13,659 bases of DNA from Cytophagaceae bacterium (GCA_947464365.1 CANHWS010000064.1:1-13659); one strand, 5' to 3'; shown: positions 1-9,400, counted from the first letter of the stretch. Program-made: numbers and translations. The notes: a model not told the origin generated them from the sequence alone.

Positions 1-104
1 CGCTGGAGGAGGCTCTGCAAGCCCTAGCCGCAGCCCAAGAAAGAGCCCTAAAGAACTTGGCTCTAGCTGAAGAATACTGGGCTGAAGTTAAAGTGCCAAA
101 GTAG
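1..104 (+). CDS. 3' end of an unknown gene (partial)
   Basis: Reading from base 3, 33 codons run to a TAG stop at 102-104. The peptide is rich in Leu, Ala and Glu, with stretches such as LEEALQALAAAQERAL, and ends in EEYWAEVKVPK. It looks like an amphipathic helix, possibly a coiled coil, closing a larger protein whose body lies left of the window. Codon choice (CTA, GCC, TTG, AAC) resembles accA and the giant gene. I do not recognise the family. The complementary strand is also open here as the distal part of the lipoprotein frame. The antisense product is Ala/Arg/Ser-rich, as expected for the shadow of a Leu/Glu/Ala-rich helix, so I favour the plus strand for this stretch. The tail is short and the call is moderate at best. 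Confidence 0.42.
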   Translation, partial: LEEALQALAAAQERALKNLALAEEYWAEVKVPK

Positions 105-433
105 TGATATCCCACAAGTAAACTGTCTGGTGCTCTTTCGATGTCAAAATAAGTTGGTAGTCGATTACTTGCTGAGATACTTCCACGATAGAAATTTGTA
201 AGGAATCTCCAGCCGTAATTAGGAGCAAATTGTGTTTTCAAAATCCCATCAGGGGGTATTTCATAAACTCGCTTCCCATCATGATACCTAGTTGGCTTCC
301 CAGATTTTTGGTTAAATAGTATCAGAATACCACCCTTAAAATTCGTTGGCACAAGAATGATGTCTTCCTCACCTCTATCACATGCAGACACCATAAACAA
401 GAATAAAATCCCAATGACAGCACTTAATCTCAT
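2..433 (-). CDS. small lipoprotein, DUF6843-like (3' end not in window)
   Basis: The ATG at 433-431 begins MRLSAVIGILFLFMVSAC, a lipoprotein signal peptide with lipobox V15-S16-A17-C18. The mature protein would start at Cys18 and be lipid-anchored. The next residues, DRGEED, are acidic and could act as a surface-export signal of the kind described in Bacteroidota, which is inference. The mature part has the pattern IILVPTNFKGG...ILFNQKSGKP...GKRVYEIPPDGILKTQF. From memory this resembles the DUF6843 family of small Bacteroidota lipoproteins of unknown function. The frame stays open to the left edge, 144 codons, but after about residue 110 it becomes Ala/Arg/Ser-rich and unlike the family. The true end may therefore be lost, or the gene broken near base 105. 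The gene body is visibly more A+T-rich than accA. The start is supported by a strong ribosome binding site ten bases upstream. Confidence 0.66.
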   Translation of the reverse strand, partial: MRLSAVIGILFLFMVSACDRGEEDIILVPTNFKGGILILFNQKSGKPTRYHDGKRVYEIPPDGILKTQFAPNYGWRFLTNFYRGSISASNRLPTYFDIERAPDSLLVGYHYFGTLTSAQYSSARAKFFRALSWAAARACRASSS

Positions 434-443
434 TGTTGGTGGC

Positions 444-450
444 CCTCCTT
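444..450 (-). promoter_or_regulatory. strong Shine-Dalgarno of the lipoprotein gene
   Basis: Read on the minus strand, the sequence is AAGGAGG, followed by a ten-base spacer and the ATG at 433. It is a near-perfect anti-16S match. It is notable because accA, accD and the giant gene show no comparable site, as is usual in Bacteroidota. It fixes the lipoprotein start codon. Confidence 0.7.
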
Positions 451-477
451 TACTTTTTCCCCTATTAATGTCATCCT

Positions 478-524
478 AAAAACCACCAATGCCACCACTT
501 GTTTCTTATGCAGATGGTGGCATT
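478..524 (-). terminator. probable intrinsic terminator after accA
   Basis: Arms 488-497 and 515-524 are perfect inverted copies (AATGCCACCA / TGGTGGCATT), giving a 10-bp stem with a 17-base loop. On the minus strand the stem is followed by GGTGG and then five T (482-478). It begins 38 bases past the accA stop and lies before the lipoprotein start, so it could separate accDA transcription from the lipoprotein gene. The T-run is short and starts five bases after the stem. A second GGTGG next to the T-run offers an alternative pairing with the CCACC of the left arm. Confidence 0.52.
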
Positions 525-561
525 ATCGTTTGTATTTCAAATTGCTGTGGCATTGGTAAAC

Positions 562-1692
562 CTACTCCACCACAACCCCCATGGCCGAAAACTTATCGAT
601 CCGTTGGCTGATGCGGTCGTCCACAGATAGGAGGCTAAGCTCGGCTACTTGATCAAGGATAACCTTTTTGAGCTTTTTGGCCATTGCGACTGGGTCGGTA
701 TGGGCGCCACCTAGCGGCTCTTTGATGATGTCATCCACCAGACCTGCTTTAAGCATATCCTTGGCGGTGAGCTTGAGGGCCTCGGCAGCCAGTTCTTTAT
801 AGTCCCAGCTGCGCCACAAGATGGAGCTGCAGCTTTCGGGTGAAATGACGGAGTACCAAGTGTTCTCTAGCATCAGGACACGGTCGCCAATGCCGATGCC
901 TAGGGCACCACCACTGGCACCTTCGCCAATCACGATACAGATAACAGGCACGGTAAGCATAAACATCTCACGTAGGTTGCGTGCGATGGCTTCACCTTGC
1001 CCACGTTCCTCAGCCTCAAGGCCAGGGAAGGCCCCTGGTGTATCGATGAGGCAGACGATAGGTACGCCAAACTTTTCGGCCGTTTTCATCAGGCGCAGAG
1101 CCTTGCGGTAGCCTTCTGGATTTGCCATCCCGAAATTGCGGTACTGACGTTGTTTGGTGTTCCGGCCCTTCTGCTGGCCAACGAACATAATACTCTGATC
1201 ACCAATCCTGCCAAGACCACCAATCATGGCCTTGTCATCACCCACGTTGCGGTCGCCATGCAGTTCGATGAACTCATCACAGATCGTCTGGATGTAGTCC
1301 AACGTATAAGGCCGATCGGGGTGGCGGCTCACCTGCACCCGTTGCCATGGTGTTAGGCGGGCAAATGTTTCTTTCTTGAGGCTCTTGAGGCGTTCTTCCA
1401 ATTGTTTGAACATCTCATCCTCTTCGCTAACCAGGGCACGCATTTCGTTGATGCGGGCCTCGAGTGCGGCGATTGGTTTTTCAAATTCTAGTAGCATAGG
1501 TGCCGGAGGGCTTGCAATGTCTGTATGGAGAGGGGATGGTGCGGGCAGTTGTTCGATCAGCAGGGCTTTTGACGCGATTGACTCGGCATCAGGCTTGGCC
1601 TTTTCAGCCTTTGGCTTGGCTTCAGCAGCGGTTTTAGCTGTTTTGGCTTTGCGTTTGGCTGGCTTTTTCTCGGGTTGGTCTGCGGGCTCCAT
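562..1692 (-). CDS. accA: acetyl-CoA carboxylase carboxyltransferase subunit alpha
   Basis: AccA pairs with AccD to form the alpha2beta2 carboxyltransferase, which moves the carboxyl group from carboxybiotin on BCCP to acetyl-CoA, giving malonyl-CoA for fatty acid synthesis in the cytoplasm. Family landmarks: LEFEKPI at 68-74 opening the conserved part, the coiled segment at 75-110, GQQKGRNTKQ at 172-181, NPEGYRKALRLM at 191-202, IDTPGAFPGLEAEERGQGEAIA at about 216-237, GEGASGGALGIG at 257-268 and SPESCSSILW at 284-293. The 376-residue frame is about 60 longer than usual. Residues 1-65 are Lys/Ala/Pro-rich and have no counterpart in typical AccA. An internal ATG at 1497-1495 (Met66) would give a canonical 311-residue protein, but neither start has a clear ribosome binding site. 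The longer start is the first ATG after an in-frame TGA near 1734. The gene lies 52 bases downstream of accD and is probably cotranscribed. Function is near certain; the start is not. Confidence 0.96.
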   Translation of the reverse strand: MEPADQPEKKPAKRKAKTAKTAAEAKPKAEKAKPDAESIASKALLIEQLPAPSPLHTDIASPPAPMLLEFEKPIAALEARINEMRALVSEEDEMFKQLEERLKSLKKETFARLTPWQRVQVSRHPDRPYTLDYIQTICDEFIELHGDRNVGDDKAMIGGLGRIGDQSIMFVGQQKGRNTKQRQYRNFGMANPEGYRKALRLMKTAEKFGVPIVCLIDTPGAFPGLEAEERGQGEAIARNLREMFMLTVPVICIVIGEGASGGALGIGIGDRVLMLENTWYSVISPESCSSILWRSWDYKELAAEALKLTAKDMLKAGLVDDIIKEPLGGAHTDPVAMAKKLKKVILDQVAELSLLSVDDRISQRIDKFSAMGVVVE

Positions 1693-1744
1693 TTTGTGCT
1701 TGAGTCGGAGAGGGTGATAGGGTAGCGGTCGCTGTCAGGCAAGG

Positions 1745-2590
1745 TTAGAACCCGAGCATCGAGACCAGGCTAACCAGCTTGTCTTTCAGCTCCTGACGCG
1801 GGACGATGAAGTCCACAAAGCCATGTTCGAGCAAAAACTCAGCACTCTGGAATCCTTCTGGCAGATCTTTACCAATGGTTTCGCGGATGACCCTTGGGCC
1901 GGCAAAACCAATCAAAGACTTAGGTTCGGCCAGGTTGAAGTCGCCCAGCATCGCAAAACTAGCCGTCACGCCACCAGTAGTAGGGTCGGTCAATAGAGAG
2001 ATGTACGGCACACCTGCTTTGTCGAGCAAGGCGAGTTTGGCGCTGGTTTTGGCCATCTGCATTAGGCTATAGCCAGCTTCCATCATACGGGCACCACCCG
2101 AACGGGCAATGACCAACACTGGGGCCCTGTTGATGCGACCGTAGTCGATGGCCCGTGCGAGCTTTTCGCCAACGACGGAGCCCATTGACCCACCGATGAA
2201 CTCAAAATCCATACAAGCAATGACCATCTTATGCCCTCCGACAAGCCCGTGGGCTGACCTAAGGGCATCTTTGAGACCCGTCTTGATGATTGTTGCCTTG
2301 ATGCGGTCCGGATAAGCTTTAGTATCCTTAAACTCCAGCGGATCGCCACTGATCATGTCGGCGTCTAGCTCCGTAAACTCGTCATTGTCGAACAGGAGGC
2401 TGAAGTAATGCAAGGACCCCACCTTGGTATGGTAATTACAGTTGGGGCAGCAATAGGCGTTATCCGCATGGGTTTTGCTCAGGGTGACCGTTTTGCATTC
2501 GGGACACTTGTACCAGAGGCCATCTGGCGCCTCCCGCTTCATTTCGGTAGGGGTGACGATGCCTTTTTTCTCGCGGTTGAACCAAGCCAT
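1745..2590 (-). CDS. accD: acetyl-CoA carboxylase carboxyltransferase subunit beta
   Basis: AccD is the zinc-ribbon beta subunit of the acetyl-CoA carboxylase carboxyltransferase. At 281 residues it has the usual length. The N-terminal ribbon has CPEC at 29-32 and CPNC at 48-51, the expected CxxC-x15-CxxC zinc site, with an extra Cys at 47. The crotonase-fold part shows GGSMGSVVGEK (133-143), the SGGARMMEAG motif (164-173), SLMQMAKTSA (175-184), DPTTGGVTASFA (202-213) and FAGPRVI (229-235). These are the acyl-CoA-binding and oxyanion-hole regions typical of the family. The start MAWFNREKKGI is the standard type for Bacteroidota AccD, so the ATG at 2590 is well supported without a visible Shine-Dalgarno. 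It is the first gene of an apparent accD-accA unit and is divergent from the giant surface-protein gene. accB and accC are not in this window. Confidence 0.97.
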   Translation of the reverse strand: MAWFNREKKGIVTPTEMKREAPDGLWYKCPECKTVTLSKTHADNAYCCPNCNYHTKVGSLHYFSLLFDNDEFTELDADMISGDPLEFKDTKAYPDRIKATIIKTGLKDALRSAHGLVGGHKMVIACMDFEFIGGSMGSVVGEKLARAIDYGRINRAPVLVIARSGGARMMEAGYSLMQMAKTSAKLALLDKAGVPYISLLTDPTTGGVTASFAMLGDFNLAEPKSLIGFAGPRVIRETIGKDLPEGFQSAEFLLEHGFVDFIVPRQELKDKLVSLVSMLGF

Positions 2591-2630
2591 AAGGGGTTGC
2601 AGAGGTGTTAATCAGAGACAGTAAATAGGT

Positions 2631-2689
2631 GCTGGCATGCCAGCTTTGGGCACTAAAGGCACTGGTTGTGCCATTGGTTTGGCCAATGG
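2631..2689. repeat. three adjacent small inverted repeats upstream of accD
   Basis: GCTGGCATGCCAGC at 2631-2644 is a perfect 14-bp palindrome. It is followed by GGCAC-TGGTT-GTGCC at 2658-2672 and CCATTGG-TTTGG-CCAATGG at 2671-2689; the last two share two bases. The cluster sits 41-99 bases upstream of the accD ATG. That position suits an operator or a structured leader for accDA. No known operator is recognised, and function is inference. Confidence 0.4.
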
Positions 2690-3113
2690 AGCAAAAATCG
2701 GGCCTAGATTAGATCCCGAACCAGACCAGGATCACCCTAAGCTTGACGCGGACCTGATTTTGGCTCAGTTCCGGTCCGGACCTATACCAAGCCCAAACTC
2801 GGCCCAAACTTGATCTGCTCCGGTGGCTGACCTTGCCCAGTGAGCCCGCAAAGCAAGACAATATTGACCGATTGCCCAAAAGATTGCCCTTCCTTTGCCT
2901 CCCAGCTCATCCTGAACTAGGTGCTGGTTGATGACCCAGATATGGCCCAATCGCCAACCAGGACAGCCATAAATTACAACCATAAGCCCCATGAAACTGA
3001 CTTAAACCGATCTGAAATTTGTCATAATCACCTAGCCGTAGCCGCTGCACAAATTTTGTGTTGCTAACCCATTTATGGCTGATTTAGCACCCAAAGGACC
3101 CAAACTGCACCGA

Positions 3114-3140
3114 TTTGCGAAGTGGTAATGTCTAATTTTG
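3114..3140 (+). promoter_or_regulatory. possible Bacteroidota-type promoter for the giant gene
   Basis: TAATTTTG at 3133-3140 matches the Bacteroidota -7 consensus TAnnTTTG, and TTTG at 3114-3117 could be the -33 element. The gap is 15 bases, shorter than the usual roughly 19, so the match is imperfect. Start of transcription would leave a leader of about 205 bases. A competing candidate is TTTG at 3242-3245, 17 bases, then TAACTTAG at 3263-3270 (one mismatch), which would give a shorter leader. Confidence 0.25.
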
Positions 3141-3352
3141 ACCCAATAGCCTGTGGTGCAGTACCGCTTTTTGATTGATTTATACTGGCGTGTACCAAAA
3201 CCTACAAAATTAACTTGACATCCCGCCAAAAAGTGACCAAATTTGTATTGTTAGCGATTTGGTAACTTAGCACACCTTGGCCCTAAAAATGCCAGTTAGT
3301 CTAGTCGTTTCTGTTCGCCCAACCCACCGCACCCAAAGAAGTAGTACCGCTT

Positions 3353-3430
3353 ATGAATGTGAAACTCTACACTAGGCTTGTAGGGTTAGTTGTGTTTACT
3401 GTCCTGATCCTGGCCCTAAACGCTTCAGCC
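3353..3430 (+). other. Sec signal peptide of the giant protein
   Basis: Residues 1-26 comprise a basic n-region (K4, R8), the hydrophobic core at 9-22 and N-A-S-A before Q27. The A-S-A motif fits signal peptidase I. There is no lipobox cysteine, so the protein is released or anchored by another route. This supports the ATG at 3353 as the start. Confidence 0.88.
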
Positions 3431-6400
3431 CAAGTAACTCCTGACGTCTGGAACCGTGTTAACCGCGGTTTTGCCAAGTGTGCTGTCATAGGCGGCTTTG
3501 CTGGTGAGGCAGAGTGGTACACCGACGATTTTGATGTCCAGCAGATGATCAATCGGCGGGGCGAAATGTATGCTTATATCACCTATGGTAATGCTGGTAC
3601 CAACACGGCAGGTTGCGGTGCAGGTTTGTTCAGGCACGACACCGTTAGCAACCGCTGGATTAAGGTTGCTAACAATCTCACCAACAAGATCTCAATGTTC
3701 ACCAACAACACCGAGATCATTGCTGAAAGTGGTTTCCCTAACAGTGCTGTCTATCGCTTCACCAACGACTACATCAACTTTCCCTCTGGATGGCAGACCA
3801 TCATTAGCCTTACTTGGGACAAGATCCCGAACAATGGCTGTCGCACCACCCAGTCCGATAACGGCGCAGGCGGCAATATATCCCAATATGTAGGGGATAC
3901 CGTTTTCGTTGTCCAGTACAATCCTTGCGGCAACAGCAATCAAGTTGTCAAGTATTTTGTAGGGGGCAATTTTGTTGTTGAGTTCCCGACAGATATCTAT
4001 GTGGATGTCATGGGCGATATGCCATGGCAGGGCATCACCCAAACATGGCTCCGGTCAAATGACCCCCATTATGATTTTGACATCTCCGCCCCGATAGCAG
4101 GTCTGTTTAAGTACTTCAATACCAACAAGTACCAAGGAAACAACTTTAAGGTCCCGGACTTTATCTGGACTTGGGATCCGCGTCCGATGCCAGCCGCCCT
4201 ATACCCCGCCATGATGCCGTTCAAGACCGACATCGTAGGCCTTGGGGGCAATGCCTATTACACACAGGATGATGGCGTAAACGGATTTGAGTTCTGGCGT
4301 AGTAATGGCACCAGTGGAGGTACTAGCATGGTCAGGGACATCACGACAGGCCAAAACCGCGAAAGCAAAGGCGGTCATAAGCGGTTCCCGAAAAACATGA
4401 CCCCAATGGGCGGCAATATCTACATGGCTGCCTACGGACCTACGACTGGTTATGAGCTCTGGAGGTCAGATGGCACATCAGGCGGAACCAACCTGTTGCT
4501 TGACATCTGGACAGGAAACAATGGCAGCGACCCCAATAGCAGCAATCCATCCAATTTTTTGGTTGCTGGCTCAACATTGTTCTTCACTGCCACCAATGGT
4601 AGTAATGGTACTGAGCTTTGGCGCACTGACGGCACGGCAGGAGGCACCGTTATGGTGGCTGACATCGCAACCGGAAGCTCCAGCTCTAGCCCAAGCAGCC
4701 TCACGCTAGTTGGTACAACCCTGTTTTTCTCCGCCGCCAACTCCAGTGGCGACCGCGAGCTTTATCGTTGTGCTTCGCCCTATACCTCTGTCACACAAGT
4801 ACGGGACATCAACGCTGGTGGCAGCTCGGACCCACAACAGCTTTTTGCCCATGACGGCATCTTGTTCTTCAGCGCTACAGATGGGGTCACTGGCCGCGAG
4901 CTCTGGAAATCAGAGGCACCCTTTGGCAGCATCAACACCACCTTGGTTCGGAACATCTGGACGGGTAGTGGGTCAACAGGTAACGGCAATCCTAAAAACT
5001 TCTTCAGCCTAGGCAACCGCCTTTTGTTCCAGGCCAATGATAGCACCAACGGCGCCGAGCTTTGGTCTGCTGTGGCCCCATACAATACCGGTTCGACCGC
5101 CTTGCTTGTCAACATCAATACTACGGCTACAGCCAGCTCGTTCCCGAATTTATTTACCGCCATCGGTGATACAGTGTTTTTCCGTGCCAACACCAATACG
5201 CATGGTTTTGAGCTCTGGAAGTCGGGCGGCACGTCGGCTAGCACCCGTAGGGTAGCGGACATGAATGTCGGCACAGGCAGCAGCTCGCCAAGTTTCCTGA
5301 CCGTCTTCGATAACAGGATCTACTTCACTGCAAACAATGGTACTGGTGGTCGCGAGCTATATTTCACTAGCCAGGCTCCTTTTATCAGTGTCACCCGTGT
5401 CGAGATCGCACCAGGAACAGCCAGCAGCGCCCCTACTAACCTATCAGTTGTTGGCAGCAGGCTGTATTTTGCAGCTAATGACGGCACCAATGGTTTCGAG
5501 CTCTATAGCTTGGTTGCTGGTGGCTCTCCTACCTTAGTCCAGAACGTTTCAAAATCGGGCTCGCCTTATGGCTGGCGCAACATCAGCAAGGGGCCTGACT
5601 ACACCAACCTCACGGGCAACAGCAACCCATTCGACAACGAAAATCCGGGCTTTGATTATTATGATCAGGATACTTGGGTACTCACAAGGTCCTCAAGAAG
5701 CCAGATTGGCCTAGCTAGTGCCAGCCGCCCCATCCTGAGCTTTGACAAAAAGCAAATGTACATCACCACCCAGACAGGTGCCTATCGCTGGATTGGCTCT
5801 GGCTGGGAGTGGATCTTGAGCATTCGTGAAGGTTTCCGTATCTACCCGACATCAAATGGTTTGTACCTTACCTCTAGGTCTGGTATCAGGAGGATCAATG
5901 GTGCCGTAACCCAGTCCATCGGCAATCGGGACTTTTACCCTACCTGCGTCCATAGTAATGTTAGTGATCTAACATCGCCAAATGACGGCGTGACGCTCTA
6001 TTGTACCAAGTTTGATATGCGTAACCCTGCTGTCTGCGGCTGGTCAAGCGGGACGGGTGCCCTGATGGGTATCTATCGCCTAACCCTCGACCCAGGCAAA
6101 ACAGGTAGTACCCGCAACCTGACCGTTTCGGCAGCAGGTTACATTGGTGGCAACCAAGCTGACGAACCTGTTGGTGTAGGTTGGGGAGGTCGCCCCGCCA
6201 ATGTGGCCAACCGCAAAACAGATCTATTCGTTGCAGGCAACTTTACCACAACTGACCCTGGTCTAAAGGCTCGTCGGCCAGCCACAGATATCACGTTCAA
6301 CAGTGGCGGATATATCACCACCACCAGCGCCAAGGCTTTAGTCTATCGATACAATGCGGCCACGGATACCCTCAAAGAGATCATCTATCTCGGTACCAAT

Positions 6401-9400
6401 GCTACGGACGTGGTCTATGACTTTGAGTACATCAACCAAAAGCCGGCCGCAGGCATAGGCCGCCGTATGGCCATTACGGGCACCTTCGGACTCGTCGTGC
6501 TAGACTCCTTGGGCCGTCTGTTGTGGCGTATTGACAATGCGAGTTTACCGGGTATTTCGTCAGGTAAATCTTTGGTTGATATTGACCGTAATGGCCACGT
6601 TGTGGTCCTGCGCGCAAACGCAGCCAGTTACAGCCATCCCTTTAGGGTTTATGACGAAACTGGTACTCCGATCACGGGTGTGACCAATGGCTTTAGGCAG
6701 TTTGCGAACGACATCGCCATCCAGAACGACACGGTTGTCATCACTGGCTTCCGTAACGGCTGTTTGCCTGCTACGCGGCCCTATTGTGGGGGTGCTGGTG
6801 GTAACCCAGGCCAAAGTTGCGGAGGTGCGGAGGTCCAGACTGCTTACATTTATTATTACAAAAAAGGCAGCTCTGCCAGTGCGGCAATGGATTTCTATGC
6901 CAAAACGTATGACTATCCGGATGGCGCCCAAGGCCGTGATATCGCTGATACCCGCGGCTACCTAGTCAACTTTGGGGCTGATGGCAACCTCTATTTTGCC
7001 GGCGAGTCTGCAGGTTCTGAAACCATCTACCGTTGGCCAGGTATTGAAGATTGTACGGCCGAGCTCAATTCAGTCCGGCTGGGGATCTGCGACGGAACTG
7101 TCAACGTCGTTAACGGATCCGTATCAACAGCAGGTTTACGTGCTGTCTCCACAGGCAGCGACCTCAGCAACACCGCCTCTGCCCACTTGACTTTTTATGG
7201 CCGCATCAATTACCAAAAAGTGAGCCCCGGTGGTTATTGCGAAGTTGAGAAGGGTGAGTTCATCATTCCACGTAACAGCGACGGCAAAAGCAACACATTC
7301 CGGATCAGTGGCAATGACGGCTACATCACTGCTGATGCCAGCTCTGCCGTTTATGTGATTGGCTCGTCTGCCTTCAAGTTTGCTGGCCGTGATGCCCAAA
7401 AGGTAAATGGCCAAGCCATTGGCGACTACAACGGTGATATGACCGTTCTGGTAACGAACAAAAACTTCAGTGGCGTTCGTTTTTGGGGTGCGATGTCAAA
7501 AGCACCATCAGCAGCTGGCGGACCTGGTGCTAGTGGCGCAGGTCGTGGCATTGCCGTGCTAGATACCTTGGTTGCTTATGTTGCCAGGATCGATACCCTC
7601 AATATGCACACATTTGCGCCATCGCAAAGCCTGACCACCATGGGCCTGACCAAAACCAAGCCCGATGGTTACCTCGCCATTTTCCACTCTGACCTCAGCA
7701 AGTTTGCTAATCGCGACTCCATCATCGAGACGGTCCGCTCTGGTGACACCATTATCCCGCCAGATTTCACCCGCCTCAAAGCCAACTATACCGTCAGCCG
7801 CACCTCGGTTTGCGTCGTTGGTGGGTCGAACAACAATGTCACTTTCGCTGATGCCAGCACCCTACTGAACCCAGTGAACAATGCCAACTGGCGTTGGAAA
7901 ATCACTTGGGATTTTGGTCTTGGCGCTCAGCTAGTCTCGGGTATGCAGACCTTCACTGGCACTGCCAACAACTTGTTGATTGGCTATACGCCACCTACTG
8001 TTCGCTGGACAACCACAGGGCTCAAGACCGTTATGCTACGGGTCACGGGCCTACATCCCACATTTGATAGCGTCTCTGTCACCGAAACCAAGTTCAACTA
8101 CATCAACGTCCTGCCCACGACAGCAACAGCCAATACCCTTAGCGGTGCTGGCAGTACCTGTAACGGTGGCGTGGCCGAATACGAAGTCTTCTTTGACCAG
8201 ACCACTGCTTTCGGTATCACCAGCAATGTCTGGACCGTACCTGCGGGTGCCACTATTATGTCTGGCCAAGGCAGTAGCAAGGTCAAAGTCAAGTTTGGCG
8301 CCACCTCTGGCAACGTTGCCGTCTATGGAGTCATGCCTTGCGGTAACACTACTACCACTACCCGCAGCGTCACCATCACGACCCCAACCCGCGAGGCACT
8401 CATTTTGGCTGGCTCGATGGCACTCACCCCTGGCGAAATCGTCCTACGGAACGAGCTCATCAGCCGCGGATATAATGTCGTCGTCCGAGAAGATAATGAC
8501 TTCGACACCCTCGACTTTTATTGCCGCAACATCATCGTCGTCACCCCGACTGTTGACTCAGCCTTTGTAGGTGATAAACTGCGCCGAAACACTACACCTG
8601 TCATCATCATGAATCCGCGGTTGTTGCCAGCCATGGCCATGACCCCAGGCATTTTTGGTTCGGGCTATGGCTTTGCGACCAACCAACGCCAGATCAACGT
8701 CATCAATGCCGGCCCTAACGACCTTTTAGGGAGTATGACGACTGGCAACCAAACCGTCCTTAGTGCCAACATAGGCAAACAAATGGGATGGGGTAACCCC
8801 AACGCCAATTCCATCAAGATCGCCCAAGTAAGTAGCAATGCTACCCAAGTAAGCTACTTTGCCTATGCTGCTGGTGCGGTGATGAACAACAGCTATGCCG
8901 CCCCGGCCCGCAGGGTCTTCTTGTTCCCCGGCGAGCGTCTTGCAATCGATAGCCTCAATGCCCTTGGTATTACCTTGCTAGGCCGTGCCATTTGCTATGC
9001 CACCAATACCTGCAACATCCCGACCATTACGGTGGTTGCGCCAAGTCGCAGATCGTTCTATCCTTTTGACTCGGCTAGTTTCAGGTTCACGACCTCAGGT
9101 ACATTCGCCTCTGGCAACGTCTTTACCATCCAGTGGTCTGATCGCTTTGGGGATTTTAGCAACTCAACTAACACCATAACAACAACGCTATCCGGTATCA
9201 ACCCAACATTTAGGCTGATTCAGGACCCGATGCCAACCTTGCAGGCGGGTACCAATTATGCAGTCAGGATAACGAGCAGCAACCCTGCTACTTTCAGTAA
9301 CACCGTCACCGGCATTACCTTGTTTGATGCGCTGACTGGCCCCGCCAAGATCATCTACCTGACCAATACCCTAAGCCCAGCCCAGGCGCTTGACAGCCGA

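Larger units (their letters stand above)
2591..3352. other. 762-base divergent intergenic spacer without a convincing gene
   Basis: This stretch lies between the divergent accD and giant-gene starts and must contain both promoters. Small open frames exist: 2637-2813 plus (58 aa), 2992-2765 minus (75 aa) and 3229-3032 minus (65 aa). None shows a recognisable motif, a ribosome binding site or plausible composition, so I do not call them genes. Structures seen are the inverted repeats at 2631-2689, the perfect palindrome GGTCCGGACC at 2773-2782, a direct repeat GCCCAAACT at 2791-2799 and 2802-2810, and CACAAA-T-TTTGTG at 3048-3060. From about 3000 the sequence becomes more A+T-rich, as expected for a promoter region of the giant gene. 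Confidence 0.6.

Noticed and set aside
2637..2813. Plus-strand frame of 58 codons in the spacer
   Set aside because: It starts inside the 14-bp palindrome, has no ribosome binding site, and gives a Pro/Asp-rich product with no recognisable features.
2765..2992. Minus-strand frame of 75 codons in the accD/giant-gene spacer
   Set aside because: There is no ribosome binding site, no recognisable motif and odd Trp/Gly-rich composition. It was considered as a small protein but cannot be supported.
3048..3060. Inverted repeat CACAAA-T-TTTGTG as a possible operator or terminator
   Set aside because: It is short, A+T-rich and lacks a T-run; such a match is easily found by chance in this spacer.
3032..3229. 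Minus-strand frame of 65 codons in the spacer
   Set aside because: No family pattern or ribosome binding site is seen, and it overlaps the likely promoter region of the giant gene.
4780..5274. Minus-strand open frame of 164 codons
   Set aside because: It is antisense to the ELW repeats; its internal repetition mirrors the repeat array on the plus strand and it shows no independent coding signal.
4286..5530. Recurring GAGCTCTGG words suggesting a DNA repeat or CRISPR-like array
   Set aside because: The words are the codons of the ELW protein motif. Flanking bases differ between units, spacing varies, and the array is in frame within the gene.
7980..8570. Plus-strand open frame of 196 codons inside the giant gene
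   Set aside because: It is in another frame of the continuous coding frame that encodes PKD and amidotransferase-like domains; its product is Ser/Pro/Leu-rich without motifs, as expected from a shadow of Thr/Val/Gly codons.
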